This document shows, one piece after another, positions 17,649-26,618 of a DNA stretch of 57,747 nt (positions within the stretch are counted from its first letter, which is position 1; every line of letters begins with the position of its first letter). A program made the position numbers and the translations under genes. The DNA lies in NCBI GenBank assembly GCA_020629135.1, contig JAHDDX010000008.1:1-57747 (forward strand). Reading direction: 5' to 3'. The notes under the pieces are model-generated. The model was not told the origin of the DNA and ran no database searches. It saw only the letters and a program-made list of their open reading frames with translations. Origin of the DNA: Hellea sp. (GTDB lineage Bacteria > Pseudomonadota > Alphaproteobacteria > Caulobacterales > Maricaulaceae).

Positions 17649-18877
17649 CCGGAAAATTTGACCGGTTTCAGCTTTTCCAGTTCGCAGCTATGGGCGCTCA
17701 TATCGACCACGTCCGGATTTCCAAACCCATTGGGCGCGTCGGCATTCAGAATCTGGATGTCGCCATTATCGACACAGATCCGGTGTTCATCCACAATTTT
17801 GCCATCAACGAATTTTTCGCTGTCTTGAAATCCGTCCCATAAAATATCGGGCAGGGAACCGCTCAGGCCAAATTTGGCGACTTTCAAAGCTTTGAGATCC
17901 AGTCCATCCGGCGAATTGCCCCCGCCTTCCAGCGTATTGTCATATATATAAATGCCTTCTGGATAGCCGTCAAAATCATCCTGGGTCGACAGACCTTCAA
18001 ATCCGGCCATATGGATGGAAGAAATGATAATATTGGCGGTTTTATTGTCGCGAATATTATTGCCAAAGATTTCCACCTTATCATTGGAGTTAATCACAAT
18101 CCCGGAGCCCGCCGGCACACTGGCCACAGGCGTGCCCGCATGACCAAAATTCTTTGTGTTGTTCTCAACAATGGTGTTGTCATAGACGCGGGTGGAATGA
18201 CCCGGGCGCGGCAAATTGGGCATATTAAATACCAGGATACCCCCCGTATTATGGATGGCGACATTGTCATAGACATCCGCATGCACAGAGTTTTCTATCT
18301 CAATCCCGGCGACATTATATTCGGCCCGGTTGCGGCGAACGATAATATTCTCTGATTGGCCAACATAGATGCCCGCATCAGAGGCGGCGATGGCGACACT
18401 GTCCTCGATCAACACATTTTCACATTGAACGGGATAAATACCATAGGCGCCGTTTGAGGTTTTATGCCCGCCGGTCCATTCGGTTTTAATACCCCGAATA
18501 GTAATGTTTTTCCCCTCATTGACCTTGAGCGCGTCACCTTTGGTGTCTTGAATGGTCAGCCCTTCCAGAGTGAAATCACTGGCGGTGACTAACAGGCCTT
18601 CGGCCCCTGCAATCTGGCCTTTAAACGACAGCACCGTCTCGTCCATGCCCGCGCCGCGAATGGTGACCCCGTCAACCGTGAGAGACAAAGACCGATCAAA
18701 GGTAAAACGACCAGCCGGAATTTCAATCACATCACCGGATTGCGCGTCCAGTAACTGTTCCTGCAAGGTCGCCGCGTAATCCGCATGGCTATCTGTTGAT
18801 GCCGCTTCCTTTTCCGCTGCGCCCTGACAGGCCATCAAAGCCGCCAGATTAAATGTCCCCAAAACTATTTTTTTCAT
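17645..18877 (-). CDS. Parallel beta-helix repeat lipoprotein (partner of the diheme cytochrome)
   Basis: 410 aa with a lipoprotein signal (LAALMAC, Cys at about 17). It then forms a right-handed parallel beta-helix with about ten turns: ITIRGIKTEWTGG, VLIEDSVAIAASDAGIYVGQSENIIVRR, GIEIENSVHADVYDNVAIHNTGGI and so on. This fits TIGR03805, the family found next to TIGR03806 cytochromes. Such folds often bind or cleave polysaccharide, but I see no clear lyase signature. Translation is coupled to the cytochrome gene. The 79 bp upstream hold no obvious terminator for pabBC. Confidence 0.9.
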   Translation of the reverse strand: MKKIVLGTFNLAALMACQGAAEKEAASTDSHADYAATLQEQLLDAQSGDVIEIPAGRFTFDRSLSLTVDGVTIRGAGMDETVLSFKGQIAGAEGLLVTASDFTLEGLTIQDTKGDALKVNEGKNITIRGIKTEWTGGHKTSNGAYGIYPVQCENVLIEDSVAIAASDAGIYVGQSENIIVRRNRAEYNVAGIEIENSVHADVYDNVAIHNTGGILVFNMPNLPRPGHSTRVYDNTIVENNTKNFGHAGTPVASVPAGSGIVINSNDKVEIFGNNIRDNKTANIIISSIHMAGFEGLSTQDDFDGYPEGIYIYDNTLEGGGNSPDGLDLKALKVAKFGLSGSLPDILWDGFQDSEKFVDGKIVDEHRICVDNGDIQILNADAPNGFGNPDVVDMSAHSCELEKLKPVKFSG

Positions 18878-18956
18878 ATTTCACTCCCTGACCATATCCT
18901 AAGTCACCGAGGCTTGGCTTGGCAAGGTGGCCCTCCCAAACAATTTTGTAGAGGGA

Positions 18957-20705
18957 TTATTGCCGTGTGTTTGAAGCCAATTTTACGGGCATAAGACCCC
19001 GTAGCGAGTTCCCCATATAAACCGCGTCGGCCTCCAAAAGGTTTTCCAGGGTTAGCACGGCTTCGCGGGCACGGCCCTGTTCGATCAGTTCTTCGCGCAA
19101 AATACCGGGCAGGAGGCCACAGCTAAGATCCGGGGTGAACAGCAATCCGTCTTTTTCGATAAAGACATTTGTAAAACTGCCTTCACAAATCTGGCCGCGT
19201 GGGTTGAGAAACATAACCTCGTCACATGCCATGTTTTTTTTCAGGCGTTTTAACTCGCGCTCGTAAAAATTCCGTTTGCTGATTTTATAGCGAGTTTCTT
19301 GAACGTCTCCGGATAATGGATTTTTGGAAATGCCGACACGTAGTGGCGCTGAAATGGGCGCAAAAGTTTCTGATGCCAGATGAAGGCTGCCATCTGGCGT
19401 TAATGTCAGTCGAAGTCGTTCTGCCTGCGTTGATTTGAAATCCATTAATAAATGAGCCGCCTTATCCGGGGCGAATTTAAACCCTAGGTCTTTGGCGGAT
19501 TTTTTAAGGCGCGCCAGATGCCGGGCCTGTCGAATGACCCCTTTTGACGGTTCATATTTCAGGGTTTCGATTAGATAAGGGGATTGTGATTGAGTGACAG
19601 CGGCTTTGAGCAGGCATTCTTCATATTCGTCCACACCTTGACTATCCAGAACCACACCGGACCCGACATTATAGGTGATCTGGCCACCCTTAAGGGTAAA
19701 GGTCCGTATAGCCACATTGAAACAACTATCGCCATCCGGATCGATGAAGCCGATCCCGCCGCAATAGGGGCCGCGCGGCGATTGTTCCAATTCATGGATG
19801 ATTTCCATGGCTCTGATTTTCGGGGCACCGGTAACTGATCCGCAAGGAAATAGGTTTTGAAACAGCTCACGAAAGCCTGTGCCGGGACGGAGCCTGGCTT
19901 CCACCCGCGAGGTCATTTGATGCAGGGTAGGATAGGTTTCGAGCGCGAACAATTCCGGAACTTTGACACTGGCTTTTTGTGCAATTCTGGAAAGATCATT
20001 TCGAAGCAGGTCAACAATCATCAAATTTTCGGCCTGAGATTTGATGTCCGCGCGCATGGCTTCCCGCAAAGCATTATCGGCTTGTGGATCGCTTAGGCGT
20101 TTGGCTGTCCCTTTCATGGGGCGCATGGAAATATGGTCGCCTTCGGCACGGTAAAATAGCTCGGGTGATAATGAGACGATTTCAAAATCGTCAAAGGCCA
20201 GAACGCCGCCAAACTGGCCGGGCTGCCGTTCCCGCAGGCAGGCATAAAGATCAATTCCAGTTCCGTCATATTGTCCGACCAATGGGAAGGTCAGATTGAT
20301 TTGATAGACATCGCCCGCCTGAATATATTGGATCACCTTGTCAAAGCGGGCGAGATATTCCGCTTCGCTCCATTGTGGGCGAAGCTGCAAGTCCGGGCTT
20401 TGCATGCAGGGATTAAACAGATTGTCTGAAACCGTGTGATAGGATTTGTAAACACCAAATCGTAAAAGCGGTGTGTTAAGGGTGTCGGGCAGTAAAGGCC
20501 TCAGCTTGTTTTCAAAAGAATAACCGGCCTCATAGGCGATATATCCCGCAATATAATATCCAGCCGCGCTGAGTTGTTCCAGACGCGCAAAAGCATCCGG
20601 GAGTTCGGCCGCAGTCCAGGCCGTAATCACATCCGAAGGTCGGTCATAAACGCGAACCGTCTGGGCGACCTGATCATCAAGTAATATTCGGGCGGATTGG
20701 CTCAT
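18957..20705 (-). CDS. pabB: Aminodeoxychorismate synthase component I fused to aminodeoxychorismate lyase (PabB-PabC)
   Basis: 582-aa two-domain enzyme for p-aminobenzoate (folate precursor). Residues ~1-340 are the chorismate-binding PabB domain, with the active-site block GSVTGAPKIRAMEIIHELE and GIGFIDPDG. Residues ~350-582 are a class IV aminotransferase fold (PabC), with ETRYKISKRNFYERELKR (PLP Lys region) and CEGSFTNVFIE. This fusion is common in Alphaproteobacteria and removes the need for a separate pabC. It follows pxpC by 11 bp on the same strand and appears to be the last gene of the pxp operon. Confidence 0.92.
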   Translation of the reverse strand: MSQSARILLDDQVAQTVRVYDRPSDVITAWTAAELPDAFARLEQLSAAGYYIAGYIAYEAGYSFENKLRPLLPDTLNTPLLRFGVYKSYHTVSDNLFNPCMQSPDLQLRPQWSEAEYLARFDKVIQYIQAGDVYQINLTFPLVGQYDGTGIDLYACLRERQPGQFGGVLAFDDFEIVSLSPELFYRAEGDHISMRPMKGTAKRLSDPQADNALREAMRADIKSQAENLMIVDLLRNDLSRIAQKASVKVPELFALETYPTLHQMTSRVEARLRPGTGFRELFQNLFPCGSVTGAPKIRAMEIIHELEQSPRGPYCGGIGFIDPDGDSCFNVAIRTFTLKGGQITYNVGSGVVLDSQGVDEYEECLLKAAVTQSQSPYLIETLKYEPSKGVIRQARHLARLKKSAKDLGFKFAPDKAAHLLMDFKSTQAERLRLTLTPDGSLHLASETFAPISAPLRVGISKNPLSGDVQETRYKISKRNFYERELKRLKKNMACDEVMFLNPRGQICEGSFTNVFIEKDGLLFTPDLSCGLLPGILREELIEQGRAREAVLTLENLLEADAVYMGNSLRGLMPVKLASNTRQ

Positions 20706-20716
20706 AAAAACCGGCT

Positions 20717-21649
20717 CTAGAAGCTGAAACCGTCAATCAAACTGCCATAAAACGCATTGCGGCGTTTAAGGATATCCAGCGCATCGCGCGCAAAACAGCG
20801 CTGAAAACTGACTTTGGTGCCCGGACCGATTTGACCGAGCAGCCAGTGATCGGCTTTGATGATTTGCAAGGCACGGGGATAACCGCCCGTGCAATGACCA
20901 TCCGTGAGGGCCAGTATTGGCTGCGCATCTTGGGGCAGTTGCAATGTGCCGGGCAATAACGGGCCGCTGGTCATAGACCGGTTTTCGGCCATTTCAATTT
21001 TATTGCCTTTTAGTCGCGCGCCCATCCGGTTGGTCTGTGCCGTCGCTTCAAAGGGGTTGATAAACAAATAGCGCTGGCTTTGTAAGGTCAGGTCTTCAAA
21101 TTCCGGACCGGGGCGGGCCCGTAACACAACATGATTAGACAGGCCGGGCGTATAGCCAATGGGAATTTTTCGAAGACTGGCACGCGTCTCTGTGACGTCG
21201 AGTTTGTCGCCGGTTTTCAGGGCCCGCCCATCAAGCCCGCCTAATCCAGCGGGTTCATAGGTTGAAACACTATCAAAGATGGTTTCGCCAGACAGGCCGC
21301 CCGGAATAGCAATATAAGACCGGCAGCCAATGCGGGCAAAGCTCAGGGTTAAAATATCGCCTTTCTTGACGGGAAATGCGCTGAAATTGGCGACATTCTG
21401 GCCGTTGATCTGTGCCCACATTTCCGCCCCGGAAATCGCGATGGTCATGTCTTTGTGAAAGCGAATATGCTGCCCACCCAATGTACATTCCAGGGCGGGT
21501 GTGCCCCAGGCATTGCCGACCATCCAATTGGCCAGGGCAAAGCTTAACCGGTCAGCGGCTCCGCTACTGGGAATGCCGACATGCCGATGTCCGGGTCGGC
21601 CTTGATCCTGGAGTGTGATGCGGGTTCCGGATTGTAAAATCTCGATCAT
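20717..21649 (-). CDS. pxpC: 5-oxoprolinase subunit C (PxpC/KipA family)
   Basis: 310-aa biotin-dependent carboxyltransferase-like family protein, third subunit of the ATP-dependent PxpABC 5-oxoprolinase that opens pyroglutamate to glutamate. Typical blocks: QDQGRPGHRHVGIPSSGAAD at the N-terminus, NAWGTPALECTLGG, and near the C-terminus LALTDGHCTGGYPR followed by LGQIGPGTKVSF. Its start overlaps the pxpB stop by 4 bp. Confidence 0.92.
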   Translation of the reverse strand: MIEILQSGTRITLQDQGRPGHRHVGIPSSGAADRLSFALANWMVGNAWGTPALECTLGGQHIRFHKDMTIAISGAEMWAQINGQNVANFSAFPVKKGDILTLSFARIGCRSYIAIPGGLSGETIFDSVSTYEPAGLGGLDGRALKTGDKLDVTETRASLRKIPIGYTPGLSNHVVLRARPGPEFEDLTLQSQRYLFINPFEATAQTNRMGARLKGNKIEMAENRSMTSGPLLPGTLQLPQDAQPILALTDGHCTGGYPRALQIIKADHWLLGQIGPGTKVSFQRCFARDALDILKRRNAFYGSLIDGFSF

Positions 21650-22311
21650 GATCCCGCCTCAAATGGAACAAACCGAATATGATCGCCGGCTTTGACCATA
21701 AATGGATCTGGTCGGGTTTTATCAAACAGTTGAAGATGAGTTTGCCCGATGATCTGCCAGCCACCGGGACTGTCGAGGCCGTAAATGCCGGTCTGCCATC
21801 CCGCAATACCGACGGAGCCGGCCGGGACATGTTCGCGCGGCGTGATGTGTCGGTCATGATGCAATTCCGGATCGGTTTCGGATAAAAAGGTAAAACCGGG
21901 TATGAACCCCATCATGCAAACCAGGTATTCAATCCGGCTATGACGCTCAATGATTTCGTCTTGTGACAGGCCGCTGGATTTTTGAATATTTTCCATGTCC
22001 GGCCCGAACTCACCGCCATACTGAACCGGGATTTCAATCACCCGACCCGGATCTGATTTTCCAGGTTTGAATTTTTCAATGATTTTGTGAATTTGCCGCT
22101 CTGCCTGCAAAGGATCAAAGGTCATCGGGTCGAAACTGACCAGCAGGCTGTCATAGGCGGCAACGGATTCGATCCAGCCAGCTTGCGGCACAAATTCGCG
22201 CCGCAAGGATTGGAGATATTCGCAGATTTGGCGCGAAAACCCGTCCGTTTCAAACCTGATCAGGTAAGCACAATCGCCATAGGGGCTAATGTCAGGGTAT
22301 TGCTCAGCCAT
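21646..22311 (-). CDS. pxpB: 5-oxoprolinase subunit B (PxpB/KipI family)
   Basis: 221 aa from ATG 22311. The open frame extends to 22551 but the added 80 residues lie inside pxpA in another frame and have no family similarity. Family motifs: ISPYGDCAYLIRF at the N-terminus, PVQYGGEFGPDMENI, MGFIPGFTFLSETDPELH and PAGSVGIAGWQTGIY. It forms the PxpBC complex with PxpC. The start lies 8 bp inside pxpA, so the subunits are translationally coupled. Confidence 0.92.
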   Translation of the reverse strand: MAEQYPDISPYGDCAYLIRFETDGFSRQICEYLQSLRREFVPQAGWIESVAAYDSLLVSFDPMTFDPLQAERQIHKIIEKFKPGKSDPGRVIEIPVQYGGEFGPDMENIQKSSGLSQDEIIERHSRIEYLVCMMGFIPGFTFLSETDPELHHDRHITPREHVPAGSVGIAGWQTGIYGLDSPGGWQIIGQTHLQLFDKTRPDPFMVKAGDHIRFVPFEAGS

Positions 22312-23080
22312 AAATAAAAGACCGAATGTTAAATCCTGCCAATTGAATGGCTTGCCGAACCTGCCGGGCTGTTTCCATAGCCCCGTCGCTATCACCATGC
22401 AGGCAAAGCGATTGAACATGTAAAGACAGGCTCTTACCTGACGCTGAGGTGACCGACTTTGATGACAATATCTGATTGAGTTGGGCCAGGCGCTCGTCCT
22501 GAGTTTTAAGCACTGCGCCGTCAATTGTGCGACTTTGAAGATGGCCGTCATCCGTATAGCGGCGATCTATGAAGCCTTCCGAGATAAACCTCATTCCCAA
22601 TTCCCGGGCGGCCCTTTTCATTTCTGAATTTGGTGCGCCCATCAGGCTGAGTTCCGGATCAATATTATAGACGGTCTTTGCGATCAGATCAGACAGAGCC
22701 CCGTCAAAAACCGCGTCATTGTATAAGGCACCATGGGGTTTGACATAGCTAACGACCATGTTTTCCTCTGCGGCAATCTCACAAAGCTGCACAATTTGTT
22801 CAGAGAGGCTTTGGGATAGATCATGGGCGGAAATATCCGATCCCAATTTCAGCGAATGCCGGCCAAAATTATCCCGGTCTGGATAGGCCGGATGGGCGCC
22901 GATGACTGTGTTATGTTTTCTGGCGGCCTTGACCATATAGCGCATGGAAGCTGCGTCGCCCGCATGTCCGCCGCAGGCGATGTTAGCGGAACTGACATAG
23001 GAAATGATCCGGGCTTCACGTTCAAGCCCTTCTGTATTATCCGCCTCGCCCAGATCAGCATTAAGATCAATCATATCCAT
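22304..23080 (-). CDS. pxpA: 5-oxoprolinase subunit A (PxpA, LamB/YcsF family)
   Basis: 258 aa. The LamB/YcsF N-terminus is clear (IDLNADLGE, then SSANIACGGHAGD, and GAHPAYPDRDNFGR), followed by VKPHGALYNDA and LCLHGDSDGA. The many conserved His/Asp residues fit the YdjC-like deacetylase-type barrel of the family. It starts the pxpA-pxpB-pxpC-pabBC operon. ATG 23080 is used; ATG 23074 two codons later is an alternative. Confidence 0.93.
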   Translation of the reverse strand: MDMIDLNADLGEADNTEGLEREARIISYVSSANIACGGHAGDAASMRYMVKAARKHNTVIGAHPAYPDRDNFGRHSLKLGSDISAHDLSQSLSEQIVQLCEIAAEENMVVSYVKPHGALYNDAVFDGALSDLIAKTVYNIDPELSLMGAPNSEMKRAARELGMRFISEGFIDRRYTDDGHLQSRTIDGAVLKTQDERLAQLNQILSSKSVTSASGKSLSLHVQSLCLHGDSDGAMETARQVRQAIQLAGFNIRSFIYG

Positions 23081-23124
23081 GGCGCTCTCTTATCCGGTTC
23101 GCACTGATATTGGAATTCCCTAAT

Positions 23125-24312
23125 TCAGGAATTTGCGATGGCCATTCCAGCAGCTTGAGCGCTGGCCCACGCCCATTGAAAATTGTGACCGCCAAGATGA
23201 CCGGTGACATCTACGACCTCGCCGATAAAGTACAGCCCCTCGACATTTCGGCACGCCATGGTTTTGGAAGATAAAGCATTGGTATCTACTCCGCCCAAAG
23301 TGACTTCGGCTGTTCGAAAACCCTCACTGCCGGCCGGTTTGATATGCCATTGATTGATTTGTAAGCCGAGATTGAGCATGGCTTTATCGCTCATATCCGC
23401 CAGGCGGACATGGGTAAGTTTGTCGGTAAAATACTCAACCAGACGCCGTGGTAAAAACTGAGACAGGAAATTTCTGGGATGAGTTTTGGGGCTTTCCGTG
23501 CGGGCCTGTTTCATAAGTTCAACAATGTTTTTACCAGGCGCAAGATCAATTGTAATCAACTCGCCGGGCTGCCAGTAACTTGATATTTGCAAAATGGCCG
23601 GCCCCGAAATGCCGCGGTGGGTAAACAGCAAAGCTTCATCAAATGTGGCACGATCGTTTTTTACAATCACAGATGTGCTGACACCGGAAAGCGTTTTTAA
23701 CGGGGCTTTTTCCGTATCGGTAAATGTCAGGGGAACAAGGGCGGGGGCTGGTGTAATCACTTCCAGATCAAATTGTCGGGCGATACGATAGCCGAAATCA
23801 GTCGCACCCATTTTGGGAATAGAGATGCCACCTGTAGCAATAACCAGATCACGGCATGCGATGGATTGTCGATCGGTTGTAACAACAAATCCGGCATCCG
23901 TTTTTTGAGTGTCTAATACCGATGTGCCGAGCCAAATTGTATTTCCCGACTTTTCACATTCGCTGAGGAGCATATCTATAATTTCCTGCGACCGGCCATC
24001 ACAGAATAATTGTCCTTTTGTTTTCTCATGCCAGGCAATGCCATATTGTTCGACAAGCGCGATGAAATCCTGCGGCGAATAGCGTGACAGGGCGGATCGG
24101 CAAAAATGCGGATTATTGGAAATAAAATTATCCGGCCCGCAATGGATATTGGTGAAGTTACAGCGGCCCCCGCCGGAAATTCGGATTTTCTCGCCGGGTT
24201 TCTCGACGTGATCAATGATCAGAACTTGCTTTCCGGATCGACCCGCCACAGCGCCGCACATAAGGCCAGCGGCCCCAGCGCCAATAATGATCGTGTCAAA
24301 TGATCGTGCCAT
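23125..24312 (-). CDS. HI0933/BaiN-type flavoprotein (NAD(P)/FAD-dependent oxidoreductase)
   Basis: 395 aa. The FAD-binding Rossmann motif is at the N-terminus (IIIGAGAAGLMCGAVAGRSG), followed by the HI0933-family hallmark GEKIRISGGGRCNFTN and a second dinucleotide motif LVIATGGISIPKMGATDFGY. The C-terminal FAD contact is GLYFIGEVVDVTGHLGGHNFQWAWAS. The physiological substrate of most members is unknown. It runs in the same direction as the Nudix gene, 3 bp apart, and the two are probably an operon. Confidence 0.92.
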   Translation of the reverse strand: MARSFDTIIIGAGAAGLMCGAVAGRSGKQVLIIDHVEKPGEKIRISGGGRCNFTNIHCGPDNFISNNPHFCRSALSRYSPQDFIALVEQYGIAWHEKTKGQLFCDGRSQEIIDMLLSECEKSGNTIWLGTSVLDTQKTDAGFVVTTDRQSIACRDLVIATGGISIPKMGATDFGYRIARQFDLEVITPAPALVPLTFTDTEKAPLKTLSGVSTSVIVKNDRATFDEALLFTHRGISGPAILQISSYWQPGELITIDLAPGKNIVELMKQARTESPKTHPRNFLSQFLPRRLVEYFTDKLTHVRLADMSDKAMLNLGLQINQWHIKPAGSEGFRTAEVTLGGVDTNALSSKTMACRNVEGLYFIGEVVDVTGHLGGHNFQWAWASAQAAGMAIANS

Positions 24313-24315
24313 GAG

Positions 24316-24876
24316 TTACAGCTCACCCTTCAATCTCAGCGCCATTAGCTTATAGGCGGCGGCGACCGTCAATGAATCTGTTATTTCACCCGATTCAACG
24401 CGCGCAAAAAACTCCTCTAGTGGTATTTTGACCGCCGTTATATCTTCTGAGTCTTCAGGTTGGGCTTGCCCCGGGGTTAGTCCGGTCGCCAAGAATATTT
24501 CGCACCATTCATCCGTAATAGAATTAGACGTATGCAGATTAAAAAACGGCGTCATGGAATTTGCTGATAAGCCAGTTTCTTCCTTGAGTTCGCGATGGGC
24601 CGTATCAATGGGGTTTTGACCATTGGGGCATCCGCCCTCGGGAAGTTCCCAGGAATATCTGCCCAAAGTAAACCGATGCTGCCCGACCAGCCAAATATGG
24701 TCGTCCTCAATCGCCACTATACCGACACCAATATTTTTGAAATGGGCTACGCCGTAGGGTGATCTGCGACCTCCCGGATTTTGCGCGTCATATTCAATGA
24801 CTTTCATCCAGGGGTTTTCGTAGACTTTACGCTCACCATGGATTTTCCAGGGGTTATCAGGATCAGATTTTATCAT
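24316..24876 (-). CDS. Nudix hydrolase with a variant Nudix box
   Basis: 186 aa from ATG 24876. The open frame extends upstream to 25059 but that part overlaps the divergent hisS start and is not Nudix-like. Domain layout resembles ADP-ribose/nucleoside-diphosphate-sugar pyrophosphatases: WELPEGGCPNG at the start of the Nudix box and RELKEETGL at its end. Aligned to G-x5-E-x7-REUxEExGU, the first Glu is Gln here; the REL-x-EE metal-binding core is intact, so activity is still likely. It sits divergently from hisS with 81 bp between starts. Confidence 0.85.
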   Translation of the reverse strand: MIKSDPDNPWKIHGERKVYENPWMKVIEYDAQNPGGRRSPYGVAHFKNIGVGIVAIEDDHIWLVGQHRFTLGRYSWELPEGGCPNGQNPIDTAHRELKEETGLSANSMTPFFNLHTSNSITDEWCEIFLATGLTPGQAQPEDSEDITAVKIPLEEFFARVESGEITDSLTVAAAYKLMALRLKGEL

Positions 24877-24957
24877 AAGCGTATTGAACCTACTTGCTCC
24901 ATCGCGCAGAAGCGCATACACCGCGCCCATAATCCAAGCTGAGTAAAGACGCAAACC

Positions 24958-26439
24958 ATGGCGAAACAAAAAAAACCACAAAGACCCAAAGCGCGACGTC
25001 CGCGCGGCTTTGAGGATCGCCCGGCCAATATATTGCGGGCCGAGTGGCGATTGGTTCAATCAGCCTATGCCGTCTATGATAGTTACGGTTTTGAGCCCTT
25101 GCAAACGCCGGCTTTCGAATTTGCGGATGTACTCGGTAAATTTCTGCCAGATGAGGACCGGCCAAATACCGGCGTTTTTGCCCTCCGTGATGATGACGAA
25201 CAGTGGTTATCCCTGCGATATGACCTCACGGCACCTCTGGCCCGTTATGTAGCCGAAAATTTTGATGCCTTAGCTAAACCTTTCCGCCGTTATCAATCTG
25301 GCAGCGTATATCGCAATGAAAAACCGGGCCCCGGACGGTTTCGTGAATTTGTTCAATGCGATGCGGATAGTGTCGGCGCCGCTAGTTCGGCAGCAGATGC
25401 TGAAATGATCATGATTGCCGCGGATGTCATGAAGGCGGCGGGATTGACTGACGGACAATATGCGATCCGCGTCAATAACCGTAAATTACTTGATGGAATT
25501 TTGGAGCAATCCGGAGTTCCGAATACGGATGCAGGGGCGGAGCAGCGATTAAAAGTGCTTCGGGCGATAGATAAATTGGATCGCCTGGGTGAAGACGGTG
25601 TGGAAGCCTTGCTCGGTGAAGGTCGAAAAGACGATAGTGGCGATTATACGGAAGGTGCGAAATTATCGGCGTCCGGTATAAAAGCGGTATTAGGCTTTAC
25701 CGTCGCCAGCGACCCTGACCGCGGTAAAACCATTGCTAATCTTGAAAAACTGGTTGGGCAATCCGGCCGGGGCAATGAAGGCTGTCAGGAACTGACCGAC
25801 ATTGACGCGCTTCTAAATGCAACAGGATTTGGCCCGGACCGGGTTGGTTTTGACACCTCCATTGTCCGCGGCCTTGGATATTATACTGGCCCGGTATTTG
25901 AAGCGGAACTGCTGGCGGATATTAAAGACAAAAAAGGACGTCCGGTGCGTATTGGATCTATTGGCGGCGGTGGACGCTATGATGATTTGGTTTCTCGGTT
26001 CCGAGGACAACCCGTTCCGGCAACCGGCTTTAGCTTTGGGGTTTCACGGTTCTTATCGGCCTTAGAACGCATGGATGTTATGCTATCGGAAACACAGGCC
26101 CCTGTGATGATCTGCGCCTTTGATCGGAACCTAATGTCCGAATATTTCAAAATGGCGGCCGAATTACGGGCGCATGATATCCGGGCGGAAGTTTTTGTCG
26201 GGTCGGGTAATATTACCAAGCAAATGAAATATGCGGATCGTCGCGGTGTCAAATTGGCGGTGCTCATGGGCAGCGATGAATATGACGCCCAGACCGTTAC
26301 CCTGAAAGACCTGGTTCTGGGCGCGGAAATGGCGAAAGCGATCTCGTCCAATGAGGAATGGAAGTCATCCAGGCCGGCTCAATCGACCATTTCGCGAATT
26401 GATTTTGTCAGCGAAATCAAAAAAGCTTTAGACGCATAA
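24958..26439 (+). CDS. hisS: Histidyl-tRNA synthetase
   Basis: 493-aa class II synthetase. Motif 1 region is RPRGFEDRPANILRAEW, motif 2 is FRRYQSGSVYRNEKPGPGRFREFVQCD. The histidine-specific motif is VRGLGYYTGPVFEA, and motif 3 contains GGGGRYDDL with SFGVSRF. The C-terminal anticodon-binding domain covers about 395-493. ATG 24958 follows an AGACGC context without a strong Shine-Dalgarno. The stop codon lies within the A-tract of the downstream hairpin. Confidence 0.95.
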   Translation: MAKQKKPQRPKARRPRGFEDRPANILRAEWRLVQSAYAVYDSYGFEPLQTPAFEFADVLGKFLPDEDRPNTGVFALRDDDEQWLSLRYDLTAPLARYVAENFDALAKPFRRYQSGSVYRNEKPGPGRFREFVQCDADSVGAASSAADAEMIMIAADVMKAAGLTDGQYAIRVNNRKLLDGILEQSGVPNTDAGAEQRLKVLRAIDKLDRLGEDGVEALLGEGRKDDSGDYTEGAKLSASGIKAVLGFTVASDPDRGKTIANLEKLVGQSGRGNEGCQELTDIDALLNATGFGPDRVGFDTSIVRGLGYYTGPVFEAELLADIKDKKGRPVRIGSIGGGGRYDDLVSRFRGQPVPATGFSFGVSRFLSALERMDVMLSETQAPVMICAFDRNLMSEYFKMAAELRAHDIRAEVFVGSGNITKQMKYADRRGVKLAVLMGSDEYDAQTVTLKDLVLGAEMAKAISSNEEWKSSRPAQSTISRIDFVSEIKKALDA

Positions 26440-26605
26440 AAAAACCGGTGCCGAAGCACCGGTTAAAGCTCGGTATCGGACTGCGAGTGGGGGCATCGTG
26501 CAGTCAAAACGTTCCGAAACGGGGTAATTCGTCAGGGGGTACGACTCAGTTTCCCGTTAAGGCCTTTATGACCTGTCGGACCTAACCGCTTAATTTCCGT
26601 TAGGT
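26438..26605 (-). ncRNA. Candidate hairpin-rich small RNA
   Basis: A 321-bp gap separates hisS from the next gene. Read on the minus strand, four stem-loops follow one another: 26581-26604 (CCTAAC/GTTAGG), 26518-26558 (AACGGG/CCCGTT with inner TCGT/ACGA), 26479-26505 (GACTGC/GCAGTC) and a terminator hairpin 26443-26464 followed by T7. The two middle loops present C5 runs (ACCCCC, GCCCCCA), as in sRNAs that pair with G-rich ribosome-binding sites. A TTGATC-N17-TACAAG promoter lies immediately upstream. About 165 nt expected. No known Rfam family is recognised; 6S and SRP RNA motifs are absent. No open frame of significance exists in this strand. Confidence 0.55.
26443..26464 (-). terminator. 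Minus-strand intrinsic terminator
   Basis: Stem AACCGGTGC - loop TTCG - GCACCGGTT on the minus strand, followed by T7 that runs into the complement of the hisS stop codon. On the plus strand the hairpin is followed by AAAGC with no T-tract, so it favours the minus direction, though it may also slow plus-strand read-through from hisS. Confidence 0.75.
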
Positions 26606-26618
26606 TACAAGCTTGTAA
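26605..26618. promoter_or_regulatory. Perfect 14-bp palindrome overlapping the small-RNA promoter
   Basis: TTACAAGCTTGTAA is a perfect dyad covering the -10 element of the proposed minus-strand promoter and ending one base before the first RNA hairpin. Its position suggests an operator for a dimeric regulator; no specific factor is identified. Confidence 0.45.

Noticed and set aside
22312-22551. 80-residue N-terminal extension of pxpB
   Set aside because: Lies in pxpA in another frame and lacks similarity; ATG 22311 begins the conserved domain.
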